This document shows positions 16,250 through 23,370 of a DNA stretch of 47,931 bases, piece by piece. Within the stretch, counting starts at the first letter, position 1; each line of letters begins with the position of its first letter. The notes under the pieces are model-generated. The model made no database searches, had not been told where the DNA came from, and was given only the letters and a program-made list of their open reading frames with translations. Source of the stretch: Pseudomonadota bacterium (lineage in GTDB: Bacteria; Pseudomonadota; Gammaproteobacteria; Burkholderiales; Rhodocyclaceae); assembly GCA_021849505.1 (NCBI GenBank), contig JAJZSW010000013.1:1-47931 (forward strand), read 5' to 3'. A program made the position numbers and the translations under genes.

Positions 16250-17254
16250 ATGGCGCATCAAGTCACCCTCCGGCCCAGCGGCCACAGCTTCGGCGTCGCC
16301 GACGGCGTCACCATCCTCGAAGCCGCGCTCGATGCGGGCATCAACCTGCCCTACGGCTGCAAGAACGGCGCCTGTGGTGCCTGCAAGGGCAAGGTGCTGG
16401 CCGGTGAAGTTGACCTCGGCGGCGCACAGGACGGCGCATTGCCCGCCGACGAGCGCGTCGCCGGCATGGCCCTGTTCTGCTGCGCGAAGCCGCTGAGCGA
16501 CCTGACCCTCGAAGTGCGCGAGGTGAATGCCGCGCGCGACATCCCGGTCAAGACCCTGCCCTGCCGCGTGCAGGCGCTCGAACGCGTCGCGGACGATGTC
16601 ATGGTGATCCGCCTCAAGCTGCCGACCAACGAGCGCATGCAGTTCCTCGCCGGCCAGTACATCGAATTCCTCCTTGCCGACGGCAAGCGCCGCGCCTTCT
16701 CGCTGGCCAGCCCGCCGCACGCCGACGACCTGCTCGAACTGCACGTGCGCCATGTGCCGGGCGGCAACTTTACCGACCACGTGTTCCACAAGATGAAGGT
16801 CAAGGACATCATGCGCATCGAGGGGCCGCTCGGCAGCTTCTTCCTGCGCGAGGAGTCCGCCAAGCCGATCCTCCTCGTCGCCGGCGGCACCGGCTTCGCG
16901 CCGCTCAAGGGTCTGGTCGAGCATGCGCTGCATATCGGCATCCAGCGGCCGATGCAGTTTTACTGGGGTGCGAAGAATCGTGCCGGCCTCTACATGAACG
17001 CGCTCGCCGAAAAATGGGCGGCGGAAAATGGAATTTCCTATACGCCGGTGCTCTCGGAGCCCGACGCCGACTGGACCGGTCGCACCGGTCTCGTCCATGA
17101 AGCCGTGCTGGCGGATCATCCCGATCTGTCCGCCTATCAGGCGTATGTCTGCGGTGCGCCAGTGATGTGTGAGGCGGCACTGAAGGATTTCACCGCCCGG
17201 GGACTGCCGAAGGACGAGTTCTTCGCCGATGTCTTCAGCTATGCACCGAAATAA
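16250..17254 (+). CDS. 2Fe-2S ferredoxin/NAD(P)H-flavin reductase fusion
   Basis: This 334-residue electron-transfer protein resembles those annotated as CDP-6-deoxy-delta-3,4-glucoseen reductase. The N-terminal plant-type ferredoxin has Cys37, Cys42 and Cys45 in PYGCKNGACGACKG and the fourth ligand in ALFCCAKPL. The FAD domain has RAFSLASPP, and the NAD domain has LLVAGGTGFAPLKG and AYVCGAPVMCEAA, ending FADVFSYAPK. The sugar-pathway name is only inherited; in betaproteobacteria the substrate is generally unknown. The TAA stop runs into a 24-bp dispersed repeat. Confidence 0.88.
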   Translation: MAHQVTLRPSGHSFGVADGVTILEAALDAGINLPYGCKNGACGACKGKVLAGEVDLGGAQDGALPADERVAGMALFCCAKPLSDLTLEVREVNAARDIPVKTLPCRVQALERVADDVMVIRLKLPTNERMQFLAGQYIEFLLADGKRRAFSLASPPHADDLLELHVRHVPGGNFTDHVFHKMKVKDIMRIEGPLGSFFLREESAKPILLVAGGTGFAPLKGLVEHALHIGIQRPMQFYWGAKNRAGLYMNALAEKWAAENGISYTPVLSEPDADWTGRTGLVHEAVLADHPDLSAYQAYVCGAPVMCEAALKDFTARGLPKDEFFADVFSYAPK

Positions 17255-17277
17255 AAGTCGGCGCTGGCAGGACGGCA
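17254..17277 (+). repeat. 24-bp dispersed repeat, copy directly after a stop codon
   Basis: The element begins AAAGTCGGCGCTGG and ends CAGGACGGCA. Its first A is the last base of the TAA stop of the flavin reductase gene. The same 24 bp, with one or two changes, recur at 22658, 34358 and 42237, and in a longer form at 40552. The gap to the convergent livF stop is only 33 bp, so the repeat makes up most of it. It has no strong internal hairpin. Confidence 0.8.
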
Positions 17278-17287
17278 TTACCGCCGG

Positions 17288-17989
17288 TTACTCTCCGAGG
17301 TAGGCCGCCCGCACGCGCGGGTCGGCGAGCAACTTGTCCGACGTATCGGCCAGCGTGATCCTGCCGCTTTCCATCACGTAGCCGCGCGAACAGGTCTGCA
17401 GCGCCAGACGCGCGTTCTGCTCGACGAGGAAGATCGTCACGCCCTCGGCGGCGACGGCGCGGATCACCTCGAAGACCTTTTCGACCATCAGCGGCGCGAG
17501 GCCCATCGAGGGCTCATCGAGCAGCAGAAGCTGCGGCCGGCCCATCAGCGCGCGGCCGATGGCGAGCATCTGCTGCTCGCCGCCGGACAGCGTGCCGGCG
17601 ACCTGCTCGGCGCGCTCCTTGAGGCGCGGCAACAGCGTATAGACATGCGCCAGGTCCGCCGCGATGCCATCCTTGTCGTTGCGGTGATAGGCGCCCATCG
17701 CGAGGTTCTCGGCGACCGTCAGGCGCGCGAAGATGCCGCGGCCCTCCGGTACGAGTGCCATGCCCTTGCCGATCAGCAGATGGCTCGGCTGGCGGTCGAG
17801 GCGTTCCTTGCGGTAGTGGATCTCGCCGGAGGAAGGGATCATGCGCGCCAGTGCCTTGAGCGTCGAGGTCTTGCCCGCGCCGTTGGCACCGATCAGGCAG
17901 ACCAGTTCACCTTCCTCGACGGCGAAGGAAACGCCCTTCACGGCGGCGATGCCGCCATAGTGCACTTCGAGGTTGAGCGCTTCTAGCAA
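17288..17989 (-). CDS. livF: branched-chain amino acid ABC transporter ATP-binding protein LivF
   Basis: One of two cytoplasmic ATPases driving uptake of branched-chain amino acids. It has LIGANGAGKTSTLKAL (Walker A), LSGGEQQMLAIGRALM (signature), LLLLDEPSMGLAP (Walker B) and IFLVEQNARLAL (H-loop region replaced by the family's EQN). A TTG at 17989, six bases after AAGGA, gives LLEALNLEVHYGGI at the N-terminus and 233 residues, the usual length. A longer TTG start at 18022 would overlap livG. It is the last gene of the operon. Confidence 0.94.
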   Translation of the reverse strand: MLEALNLEVHYGGIAAVKGVSFAVEEGELVCLIGANGAGKTSTLKALARMIPSSGEIHYRKERLDRQPSHLLIGKGMALVPEGRGIFARLTVAENLAMGAYHRNDKDGIAADLAHVYTLLPRLKERAEQVAGTLSGGEQQMLAIGRALMGRPQLLLLDEPSMGLAPLMVEKVFEVIRAVAAEGVTIFLVEQNARLALQTCSRGYVMESGRITLADTSDKLLADPRVRAAYLGE

Positions 17990-18011
17990 CGCATATCCTT
18001 TTTCCGGGGAA

Positions 18012-18794
18012 CTACTCGCCAACGCCGCCTCCGAGGTAGGCTTCGATGACCTTCGGGTCCTTCTGCACCACGGCCGGCACGTCCTCGGCGATCTTCTGGC
18101 CGTAGTCGAGCACGGCGACGCGGTCGCAGAGGCCCATCACCAGCTTGACGTCATGCTCGATCAGCAGCACCGTCAGTCCGTCGGCGCGCAGGCCCTCGAT
18201 GAGCTGGCGCAGGCCGGCGGTCTCGGTGGCGTTCATGCCGGCGGCGGGCTCGTCGAGCGCCAGCAGCTTGGGTTCGGTGGCCAGCGCGCGGGCGATCTCG
18301 AGGCGGCGCTGGTCGCCGTAGGAAAGATGGCGGGCGAGGTCGCCGGCGCGGTGGGCGATGCCGACGTAGTGCAGCAGTTCCTCGGCGCGGCGCTTGATGG
18401 CGGCCTCCTCGGCGCGCTGCCGGCCGGTGCGCAGGATCGCGCCGATCACGCCGGCGTGGGTGCGCACGTGGCGGCCGACCATGACGTTCTCGAGCGCCGT
18501 CATGCTGCCGAACAGGCGGATGTTCTGGAAGGTGCGGGCGATGCCGGCCTCGGCGACGCGGTAGGGGCTGGCCAGGTCGAGTGCCTGCTCGTCGAACAGG
18601 ACATCGCCGCTGTCGCGCTGGTAGAGGCCGGTCAGCACGTTGAAGAAGGTGGTCTTGCCGGCACCGTTCGGGCCGATCAGGCCGTAGATTTCCTGGCGGC
18701 GGATGGTCAGCGAAACGTCCTTGAGCGCTTGCACGCCGCCGAAGCGCTTGCCGACGCCGCGCGCTTCCAGCAAGACCGGACTGGCAGCGCTCAT
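18012..18794 (-). CDS. livG: branched-chain amino acid ABC transporter ATP-binding protein LivG
   Basis: The partner ATPase of LivF, 260 residues. Walker A is LIGPNGAGKTTFFNVL, the signature is LSYGDQRRLEIARALA and Walker B is LLALDEPAAGMN, all typical LivG variants. GIARTFQNIRLF is the Q-loop block. The ATG at 18794 overlaps the livM stop (ATGA), and the protein ends in VIEAYLGGGVGE, close to the family end IEAYLG. Confidence 0.96.
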   Translation of the reverse strand: MSAASPVLLEARGVGKRFGGVQALKDVSLTIRRQEIYGLIGPNGAGKTTFFNVLTGLYQRDSGDVLFDEQALDLASPYRVAEAGIARTFQNIRLFGSMTALENVMVGRHVRTHAGVIGAILRTGRQRAEEAAIKRRAEELLHYVGIAHRAGDLARHLSYGDQRRLEIARALATEPKLLALDEPAAGMNATETAGLRQLIEGLRADGLTVLLIEHDVKLVMGLCDRVAVLDYGQKIAEDVPAVVQKDPKVIEAYLGGGVGE

Positions 18795-19846
18795 GCGGAG
18801 GCTTCCTTCGCTTCCTTTGCCTCCAGCTTGTGGCGCGATTCGGGCCACAGGCCGGCGGGGCGGAAGCGCATGGTCAGCACCAGCGCGATGCCGAACAGCA
18901 GCATGCGCAGGATCTCGGGCTCGATGAGCAGCTGGCCGAACAGGGCTTTCTGCACCGGTTCGACGGTGTAGCGCAGGAATTCAGGCACGAAGGAGAGCAG
19001 CAGCGCGCCGGCGATCACGCCCCAGACGTTGCCCATGCCGCCGAGCACGACCATCGCGAGGATCATGATCGATTCGTGCAGGATGAAGCTCTCGGGGCTG
19101 ACGAAGCCCTGCATGGCCGCGAACATGCCGCCGGCGATGCCGCCGAAGCTCGCGCCCATCGCGAAGGCGAGCAGCTTGACGTTGCGCGAGTTGATGCCGG
19201 CCGCCTTGGCGGCGACCTCGTCCTCGCGGATGGCCACCCAGGCGCGGCCGATGCGCGAATTCTGCAGGCGCAGGTTGACGACGATGATCAGCAGCAGGAG
19301 CAGCAGCAGGACGTAGTAGTACTTGGTCGGCCCCGTGAAAGGGATGCCGAACAGCGTGTCCGTCGCCATGAAATTCATTTCGCCGAGCTGCATGCCGTCG
19401 ATGCGCGTGATCCCCTTCGGGCCGTTCGTGATGTTGAAGGGCGCCGACAGGTTGTTCATGAAGATGCGCACGATCTCGCCGAAGCCGAGCGTCACGATCG
19501 CGAGGTAGTCGCCGCGCAGGCGCAAAGTCGGCGCTCCCAGGACGGCACCCGCGAGGCAGGCAAGCAGCGCGCCGATCGGCAGGATGATCCAGAACGGCAG
19601 GTGCAGGCCGAAATGCGGCGAGGCGAGCAGCGCCCAGACGTAGGCGCCGACGGCGTAGAAGGCGACGTAGCCGAGGTCGAGCAGGCCGGCCATGCCGACG
19701 ACGATGTTGAGGCCCAGCGAGAGGAAGACGAACAGGATTGCGAGGTTGGCGATGCGCACCCAGGCGGTGCCGACCTGGGTCAGCAGGTGCGGGAGGATCA
19801 GCAGCGCCAGCGCAATCAGGACGAAGCCGAGGGTTTTGCGGTTCAT
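18791..19846 (-). CDS. livM: branched-chain amino acid ABC transporter permease LivM
   Basis: A 351-residue inner-membrane permease with about eight to ten hydrophobic helices. GLNIVVGMAGLLDLGYVAFY, LRLRGDYLAIVTLGFGEIVR and SRIGRAWVAIREDEVAA are family hallmarks, the last being the loop that contacts the ATPases. The C-terminus is extended with a Lys/Glu/Ala tail. The ATG at 19846 overlaps the livH stop by 4 bp. A stretch of its coding DNA (19524-19547) resembles the dispersed repeat. Confidence 0.95.
   Translation of the reverse strand: MNRKTLGFVLIALALLILPHLLTQVGTAWVRIANLAILFVFLSLGLNIVVGMAGLLDLGYVAFYAVGAYVWALLASPHFGLHLPFWIILPIGALLACLAGAVLGAPTLRLRGDYLAIVTLGFGEIVRIFMNNLSAPFNITNGPKGITRIDGMQLGEMNFMATDTLFGIPFTGPTKYYYVLLLLLLLIIVVNLRLQNSRIGRAWVAIREDEVAAKAAGINSRNVKLLAFAMGASFGGIAGGMFAAMQGFVSPESFILHESIMILAMVVLGGMGNVWGVIAGALLLSFVPEFLRYTVEPVQKALFGQLLIEPEILRMLLFGIALVLTMRFRPAGLWPESRHKLEAKEAKEASA
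19524..19547 (+). repeat. sequence resembling the 24-bp dispersed repeat inside livM
   Basis: On the plus strand the segment begins AAAGTCGGCGCT and ends AGGACGGCA, differing from the 17254 copy only at two adjacent inner bases (CC for GG). It lies antisense within livM and encodes GAVLGAPTL, which belongs to the conserved LivM block before LRLRGDYLAI. It therefore is probably native coding sequence rather than an insertion. Confidence 0.35.
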
Positions 19847-20841
19847 GCCCGCTCCGAAACGCGCTCGCCCAGCAGGCCGGAAGGCCGGAACACCAGGACC
19901 ATGATCAGCACCAGGAAGGCGAATACGTCCTGATAGTTGCTGCCGAACAGCACGACGTGGCCATCGGCGGCGCAGCGTTCCATCAGCATGCCCTCGGCGC
20001 CGACCACGGGCCATTTGCACAGATCGGTGAATTCGCTGATGTAGCCGGTGCCGAGCGCCTCGACCAGGCCGAGCAGGATGCCGCCCAGCATGGCGCCGGC
20101 GAGGTTGCCGATGCCGCCGAGCACGGCAGCCGAAAAGGCCTTGAGGCCGAGGATGAAGCCCATCGTGTAGTGGGCGATGCCGTAGTAGGTGCCGTACATG
20201 ACACCGGCGACCGCAGCCAGTCCGGCCGCGATGATGAAGGTGCCGGCGATGACGCGGTTGGCGTCGATGCCCATCAGGCCGGCGACGCTGACGTTTTCGG
20301 CCGTCGCGCGCATGGCGATGCCGAACTTCGTGCGATAGACGAACCAGGTGAGGACGGCCATCAGCGCGATGGACATCAGGATGATGGCGATCTGCACGCT
20401 GCTGATCGCCGCGCCGCCGAGGCTGAAGCTGGTGTTCTCCATGATCTGCGGGAAGGCGCGCGGGTCGCGGCCCCAGATCAGCAGGGCGAGCTGCTGGAGG
20501 ATGATCGACATGCCGATCGCGGTGATCAGCGGCGCGAGGCGCGGGGCATGGCGCAGCGGGCGGTAGGCGACGCGTTCGAGCAGGAAGCCGACCGTCATGC
20601 AGACGGGAATGGCCGCCAGCACGCCGGCCAGCACGATCACGATCGGCGGCAGCGGGGCGCCGGCACCGACGATCGCCATGATGACCGTAAAGGCGACCAT
20701 CGCGCCGATCATCACGACTTCGCCGTGGGCGAAGTTGATCAGCTGGATGACGCCATAGACCATCGTGTAGCCGAGGGCCACGATGGCGTAGACGCTGCCT
20801 GTGGTCAGGCCGTTGATGATCTGCTGGAGGAAAATATCCAC
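19843..20841 (-). CDS. livH: branched-chain amino acid ABC transporter permease LivH
   Basis: The 332-residue permease partner of LivM. It opens MDIFLQQIINGLTTGSVYAI and carries ALGYTMVYGVIQLINFAHGE, a strong LivH signature, then KFGIAMRATAENVSVAGLMG, the cytoplasmic coupling loop, and LGGIGNLAGAMLGGILLGLV. The length is slightly above the E. coli protein because of an insertion near residue 280 (YISEFTDLCKWPVVG...). A hairpin separates it from the upstream binding-protein gene. Confidence 0.95.
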   Translation of the reverse strand: MDIFLQQIINGLTTGSVYAIVALGYTMVYGVIQLINFAHGEVVMIGAMVAFTVIMAIVGAGAPLPPIVIVLAGVLAAIPVCMTVGFLLERVAYRPLRHAPRLAPLITAIGMSIILQQLALLIWGRDPRAFPQIMENTSFSLGGAAISSVQIAIILMSIALMAVLTWFVYRTKFGIAMRATAENVSVAGLMGIDANRVIAGTFIIAAGLAAVAGVMYGTYYGIAHYTMGFILGLKAFSAAVLGGIGNLAGAMLGGILLGLVEALGTGYISEFTDLCKWPVVGAEGMLMERCAADGHVVLFGSNYQDVFAFLVLIMVLVFRPSGLLGERVSERA

Positions 20842-20867
20842 GGGCGCGGATGATACTTTAGATGCAA

Positions 20868-20903
20868 CAACGGCGCCCCTCGGTTTTCCGCAGGGCGCCG
20901 TTG
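20868..20903 (-). terminator. hairpin between the binding-protein gene and livH
   Basis: CAACGGCGCCC (20868-20878) pairs perfectly with GGGCGCCGTTG (20893-20903), an 11-bp stem with a 14-base loop. On the minus strand it follows the binding-protein stop and precedes livH. No T-run follows, so it may act as a partial terminator or mRNA stabiliser, leaving more binding protein than permease, as in other ABC operons. Confidence 0.65.
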
Positions 20904-20922
20904 CTGTGGTGCGACGTCGGGC

Positions 20923-22212
20923 TTACTTCTGGGCCGGAGCGGCAGCAGGGGCGTCGGCCGGCTTGGCTTCGGCAGCGGGAGCAGCGGCCGGAGCGCCCAG
21001 CGCGGCATACTCGTCGAGCGTCAGGGACTTGCCGCCCTTGATGATGGCGAACGGCGCCACCTTGCCGTCCTTCATCGCGAAGATGGTCATTTCGGCATCC
21101 TTGCGGTCGCCCTTGTCGTCGAACTGGATGTTGCCGGAGGCGCCATTGAAGTCGATCGAAGCGAGTGCCGGCAGGTACTTGGCCGGATCGGTCGAGTCGG
21201 CCTTCTTCATCGCCTCGATCATCAGCATCGCCGCGTCGTAGGTGAAGGGCGAGTAGAGGATCGGATCGATGTTGAACTTGGCCTTGTAGGCGTCGAGGAA
21301 CTTCTTGCCAGCAGCCTGCACGGGGATGCCGGCCTGCGAGCAGACCATGCCGTCGGCAGCGGCACCGGCGAGCTCGGCCATCTTGTCGGTGCAGGCGCCG
21401 TCGCCGAAGGCGAACACGGCGCCGATCTTCAGCTCGCGCGCCTGCTTGAGCAGCGGGCCGCCGGTGGCGTCCATGCCGCCGTAGAAGATGACGTCGGGCT
21501 TCTTGCCCTTGACCTTGGTCAGCACGGCCTTCCAGTCGGCGGTCTTGTCGGTACCCTTCTCGCGCGGCAGTACCTTGACGCCGGCGGCCTTGAGCGTCTT
21601 CTCGACTTCGTTGGCGAGGCCTTCGCCGTAGGCGGTGGCGTCGTCGATGACGGCGGCGACCTTCGGCTTGGCGGCGGAGATCAGATAGTTCGCCACGGCG
21701 GGGCCCTGCTGGTCGTCGCGGCCGACGACGCGGAAGACGGCCTTGAAGCCCTGCTCGGTCAGCGCCGGGTTGGTGGCGGAACCGGAGATCATCGGGATGC
21801 CGGCCTGGTTGTAGATGGCGGAGGCGGGAATGGTCGTGCCCGAGTTCAGGTGGCCGACGACGCCGACGACCTTCGCATCGACGAGTTTCTGGGCGACGGT
21901 GTTGCCGACCTTCGGGTCGGCCTGGTCGTCTTCGGCGACCAGTTCGAACTTGATCGGGGCGCCGCCGATCTTGATGCCGGCCGCGTTGGCTTCCTCGACC
22001 GCCAGGCGCGCGCCGTTTTCATTGTCCTTGCCGAGGTGGGCGATGCCGCCGGTGAGCGGGCCGACGTGGCCGAGCTTGACGACCGTGACGGCCGGGGCGG
22101 CGGGCGCAGCCGGCGCGGCGGCGGGCTTCGGGGCTTCTTCCTTCTTGCCGCAACCCATCATGGCGACGGCGGCGACAACGGAGAGGGAAAGGACTTTGAC
22201 GGCAGTGTTCAT
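20923..22212 (-). CDS. branched-chain amino acid ABC transporter substrate-binding protein
   Basis: A 429-residue periplasmic binding protein of the LivJ/LivK family. The N-terminus MNTAVKVLSLSVVAAVAMMG, then Cys21, looks like a lipoprotein signal. It is followed by an Ala/Pro-rich linker, then VVKLGHVGPLTGGIAHLGKD, the typical first strand, and HLNSGTTIPASAIYNQAGIP in the binding site. The C-terminus also carries an Ala/Pro/Glu-rich tail of about 25 residues, unusual for the family. It is the first gene of the operon, upstream of livHMGF, with a promoter-like sequence upstream. Confidence 0.93.
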   Translation of the reverse strand: MNTAVKVLSLSVVAAVAMMGCGKKEEAPKPAAAPAAPAAPAVTVVKLGHVGPLTGGIAHLGKDNENGARLAVEEANAAGIKIGGAPIKFELVAEDDQADPKVGNTVAQKLVDAKVVGVVGHLNSGTTIPASAIYNQAGIPMISGSATNPALTEQGFKAVFRVVGRDDQQGPAVANYLISAAKPKVAAVIDDATAYGEGLANEVEKTLKAAGVKVLPREKGTDKTADWKAVLTKVKGKKPDVIFYGGMDATGGPLLKQARELKIGAVFAFGDGACTDKMAELAGAAADGMVCSQAGIPVQAAGKKFLDAYKAKFNIDPILYSPFTYDAAMLMIEAMKKADSTDPAKYLPALASIDFNGASGNIQFDDKGDRKDAEMTIFAMKDGKVAPFAIIKGGKSLTLDEYAALGAPAAAPAAEAKPADAPAAAPAQK

Positions 22213-22261
22213 CGGGTGGGCTCCATTAAGGTTGGATTTGTTGGGGGCAAGGCAAGCGGCG

Positions 22262-22290
22262 ATTCTTCCTGCAGTCGGGTTGCTTGTCAA
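22262..22290 (-). promoter_or_regulatory. sigma70-like promoter of the branched-chain amino acid operon
   Basis: Read on the minus strand, TTGACA (22290-22285) is a perfect -35 box, followed after 17 bp by AAGAAT (22267-22262), a fair -10 box. Transcription would begin near 22255, about 43 bases before the ATG at 22212. Confidence 0.55.
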
Positions 22291-22303
22291 TTGATACCCA
22301 TTT

Positions 22304-22870
22304 TCATCCGATCAGGCGATAGACGATCACGATGGCGATGAAGAGCAGCAGGGCCAGGCCCTCCATGCCGATGATCAGCAGGCCGACGCGCCGGGCGGTG
22401 GGCGTCAGGCGCAGCCAGAAGCGGTCGAGCAGCCAGCGTGCCAGGCGCGCACGCCGGTCTTTGCGCGCGGCGAAGGCCAGATAGCCCGCGGTCGCATCGC
22501 CCCACAGGTTGAGTTCGGCGAGCCGCGCCGTGTCGATCGGCTCAGGAAAGCTTTCGCGCCAGTCGAGGCGTGTCTGCGTTTCGCTCAACGGCGAGAGCGT
22601 CAATGCAATCGTGCGCGGCGGGTCTCCGGTCAGGGTGATCGTGCCGCCGCCTTGCGAAAAGTCGGCGCTGGCAGGACGGCAGTATTCGGCTTCCTGCTCG
22701 CTGCGCTCGTAGCGGATTTTCAGGATGTGCGAATCGCCCTGCTTGTCGAGCGAGACTACCTCCCATTCCGGATTGAGGCGGTACCAGGCCTCGCCGTCGC
22801 GAAAGAACTGTGCGACCAGCTCCGCCGGCGCCGCGATCGACAGGCTGCGCTCGTAGCGATGTTCAGACAC
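22304..22870 (-). CDS. SRPBCC-like protein with C-terminal membrane helix
   Basis: A 188-residue protein. Residues 1-125 look like a START/SRPBCC fold (YERSLSIAAPAELVAQFFRD opening, RLDWRESFPEPIDTARL at the end of the sheet). A basic segment (FAARKDRRARLARWLLDRFW) then leads to a hydrophobic helix (LLIIGMEGLALLLFIAIVIV). The ligand is unknown. The GTG start at 22870 overlaps the preceding stress-protein stop by 8 bp. The 24-bp dispersed repeat lies in frame and provides residues 64-71 (CRPASADF). Confidence 0.75.
   Translation of the reverse strand: MSEHRYERSLSIAAPAELVAQFFRDGEAWYRLNPEWEVVSLDKQGDSHILKIRYERSEQEAEYCRPASADFSQGGGTITLTGDPPRTIALTLSPLSETQTRLDWRESFPEPIDTARLAELNLWGDATAGYLAFAARKDRRARLARWLLDRFWLRLTPTARRVGLLIIGMEGLALLLFIAIVIVYRLIG
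22658..22681 (+). repeat. 24-bp dispersed repeat inserted in frame in a SRPBCC gene
   Basis: The 24 bases are identical to the copy at 17254 (begins AAAGTCGGCGCTGG, ends CAGGACGGCA). The gene is on the other strand, and the repeat falls exactly on codon boundaries, encoding CRPASADF (residues 64-71) between two beta segments. Such a clean eight-codon block fits an insertion tolerated in a surface loop. Confidence 0.75.
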
Positions 22871-23312
22871 GGCAGAGCAGTACCGGCACGGCGAACTTGC
22901 CGTCGAGACGACCCGGCAGGTCGCGCGAGGTCCAGCGTTCGTAGCGGCCGCTGAAGCGCTTGCCGCCCAGCACGACGAGATCGTAGCCGCCGGAGGCGAC
23001 GAGTTGCGGGATGACTTCCTCGGGTTCCCCGTACTGCAGGAGGCGGCCGGCCGATATGCCGGCTGCTTGTGCCTGCGCGACGAAGGCAGCGAGCGCCGCC
23101 TCGCCTTCGGCGGCCAGACTGCGGTCGAGATGAGCGCGGCATTCGTCGCGATTCGCCGCGTAGATTTCGGTGGTGAACTTTTTCAGGTAAGGATCGACGA
23201 CGTACAGCGCGTCGAGCGCGGCGCCGTCGCGCGCCAGATCCAATGCGCGGGCGCAGGCCGTCGCGGTATGCGGCTCGCCGTCAACGCACAGCAAAATGCG
23301 GGAAAAACTCAT
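22863..23312 (-). CDS. universal stress protein (UspA family), first copy
   Basis: A 149-residue cytoplasmic protein with the Usp opening MSFSRILLCVDGEPHTATAC and the later YDLVVLGGKRFSGRYERW. The typical ATP-binding G-2x-G-9x-G-S/T motif is changed: the segment runs GGKRFSGRYERWTSRDLPGR, so nucleotide binding is uncertain. It stands downstream of the YeiH-like gene on the same strand but behind a strong terminator, and it overlaps the next gene. Confidence 0.85.
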   Translation of the reverse strand: MSFSRILLCVDGEPHTATACARALDLARDGAALDALYVVDPYLKKFTTEIYAANRDECRAHLDRSLAAEGEAALAAFVAQAQAAGISAGRLLQYGEPEEVIPQLVASGGYDLVVLGGKRFSGRYERWTSRDLPGRLDGKFAVPVLLCRV

Positions 23313-23323
23313 GGTTGCACTCG

Positions 23324-23354
23324 AAAAAAAGGGGCATCCGCAGGGATGCCCCTT
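23324..23354 (-). terminator. rho-independent terminator of the YeiH-like transporter gene
   Basis: On the minus strand an 11-bp stem (AAGGGGCATCC with GGATGCCCCTT, loop of four) is followed by seven T residues (complement of A at 23324-23330, partly within the stem). It sits 17 bp after the stop of the transporter gene and ends its message before the next stress-protein gene, whose start is just beyond. Confidence 0.85.
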
Positions 23355-23370
23355 CCGGGTCAGTCGGCGC

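Noticed and set aside
19524-19547. livM segment as a true repeat insertion
   Set aside because: The encoded GAPTL run belongs to the conserved LivM block, so similarity is more likely chance; kept only as a low-confidence feature.
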